DNA from: an uncultured Anaerosporobacter sp. | GTDB lineage: Bacteria; Bacillota; Clostridia; Lachnospirales; Lachnospiraceae | Assembly: GCA_945787925.1 (NCBI GenBank) | Contig: CALZJY010000021.1 | Coordinates: forward strand, 1 to 14,004 | DNA length: 14,004 bases | Direction of reading: 5' to 3' | Part shown: positions 13,425-14,004 of the stretch, one piece after another | Layout of the letters: every line of letters begins with the position of its first letter | How positions within the stretch are numbered: position 1 is the stretch's first letter | Made by a program: the position numbers and the translations under genes | The notes under the pieces: generated by a model | The model's database searches: none | The model's input: the letters and a program-made list of their open reading frames with translations, nothing else | Told to the model about the DNA's origin: nothing

Positions 13425-14004
13425 ATGAACTATGATGTGATTATTATTGGGGCAGGTCCAGGAGGAATCTTTTCCGCGTATGAATTAATTAAGAGAAAGG
13501 CTGACTTAAAAATTGCAGTATTTGAGGCGGGAAATCCTCTAGAAAAGAGAAAGTGTCCGATCGATGGGAAGAAAATTAAGTCATGCATCAAATGTAAGAG
13601 TTGTGCAATCATGAATGGATTCGGTGGTGCAGGAGCATTTTCCGATGGTAAATACAATATTACGAATCAGTTTGGTGGAACACTTCACGAGTACATAGGA
13701 AAAAAACAGGCAATTGAATTAATGGAATATGTAGATGAGATTAACCTAGCTCATGGTGGCGAAGGAACAGCCTTATATTCTACAGCAAATACGAGCATTA
13801 AAAAACTTTGTTTAGAGAATGGCCTACACTTATTAGATGCATCCGTAAGACATTTAGGAACGGATATTAACTATATTGTGCTAGAAAAGCTATTCAATGA
13901 ATTAAAAGAAAAAGTAGAATTCCACTTTAATACGACAGTAGAACGGGTATCTCAAGAGGGCGAGAAGTATGCAATCCACACTGCAGATGATACATATATC
14001 TGTG
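13425..14004 (+). CDS. FAD-dependent dehydrogenase, N-terminal part (runs off the window)
   Basis: The reading frame from ATG 13425 is open to the last base (193 codons visible). AGGAGG (13411-13416) is 8 nt upstream. The N-terminus MNYDVIIIGAGPGG is a Rossmann dinucleotide-binding fold (GAGPGG at 9-14) ending its second strand at Glu34, as in FAD-binding proteins. A cysteine-rich stretch follows, with C44-P, C54, C57 and C60, then NGFGGAGAFSDGK (64-76). This arrangement is typical of the uncharacterised FAD-dependent dehydrogenases of the COG2509 type, usually about 460-480 residues. The cysteines could bind metal or an Fe-S cluster or act in redox; that is inference. The substrate is unknown. 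The gene has its own promoter and diverges from the glycine-controlled symporter, with no sign of shared control. Confidence 0.88.
   Translation, partial: MNYDVIIIGAGPGGIFSAYELIKRKADLKIAVFEAGNPLEKRKCPIDGKKIKSCIKCKSCAIMNGFGGAGAFSDGKYNITNQFGGTLHEYIGKKQAIELMEYVDEINLAHGGEGTALYSTANTSIKKLCLENGLHLLDASVRHLGTDINYIVLEKLFNELKEKVEFHFNTTVERVSQEGEKYAIHTADDTYIC

Noticed and set aside
1..14004. Mobile elements, CRISPR, tRNA or defence genes
   Set aside because: I found no transposase, integrase, direct-repeat array, tRNA cloverleaf or defence-type protein; all inverted repeats seen are explained as terminators or riboswitch parts.

Overview
The window looks like core chromosome of a low-to-moderate GC anaerobic Firmicute, most likely a Lachnospiraceae-type Clostridium. 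The reasons are AT-rich codon use, strong AGGAGG-type ribosome binding sites, TTGACA/TATAAT promoters often with an extended -10, Rho-independent terminators with T-tracts, a Gram-positive LexA (DinR) box, a glycine riboswitch, and the run ruvA-ruvB-U32-SEDS-PBP. There is no sign of a prophage, transposon, CRISPR array or tRNA. I did not find a large undescribed system; the interest lies in the regulatory sequence and in an anomalous left edge.

Left edge (1-2446): bases 1-37 read as a conserved domain V segment of 23S rRNA and run directly into the middle of a GH2 beta-mannosidase gene. The gene keeps its nucleophile region and C-terminus but has lost its first half. This is probably a chimeric assembly junction, less likely a real rearrangement. 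The gene converges on a minus-strand gene for an unrecognised membrane-anchored protein with an EF-hand-like loop and an SH3-like tail. A 19-bp perfect inverted repeat serves as a shared terminator.

Centre (2447-10609, plus strand): ruvA and ruvB (Holliday-junction branch migration) lie behind a promoter whose spacer is occupied by a LexA box. A new promoter just after ruvB drives a ~130-nt leader ending in a terminator 17 nt before an 814-aa U32-family protein, probably an RNA hydroxylation factor; this looks like an attenuator. The U32 gene is followed after 14 nt by a SEDS (RodA/FtsW) glycan polymerase gene. A terminator and a fresh promoter then precede a class B penicillin-binding protein, the expected partner transpeptidase. 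A small Nudix hydrolase gene with its own promoter closes this arm.

Right arm (10593-14004): two minus-strand genes follow, a calcineurin-like metallophosphoesterase and an AGCS alanine/glycine:cation symporter. The symporter is preceded by a single-aptamer glycine riboswitch with a terminator and a mutually exclusive antiterminator, which predicts repression by glycine. The 355-base gap 13070-13424 holds this riboswitch, its promoter, and a divergent promoter for a FAD-dependent dehydrogenase that runs off the right end.
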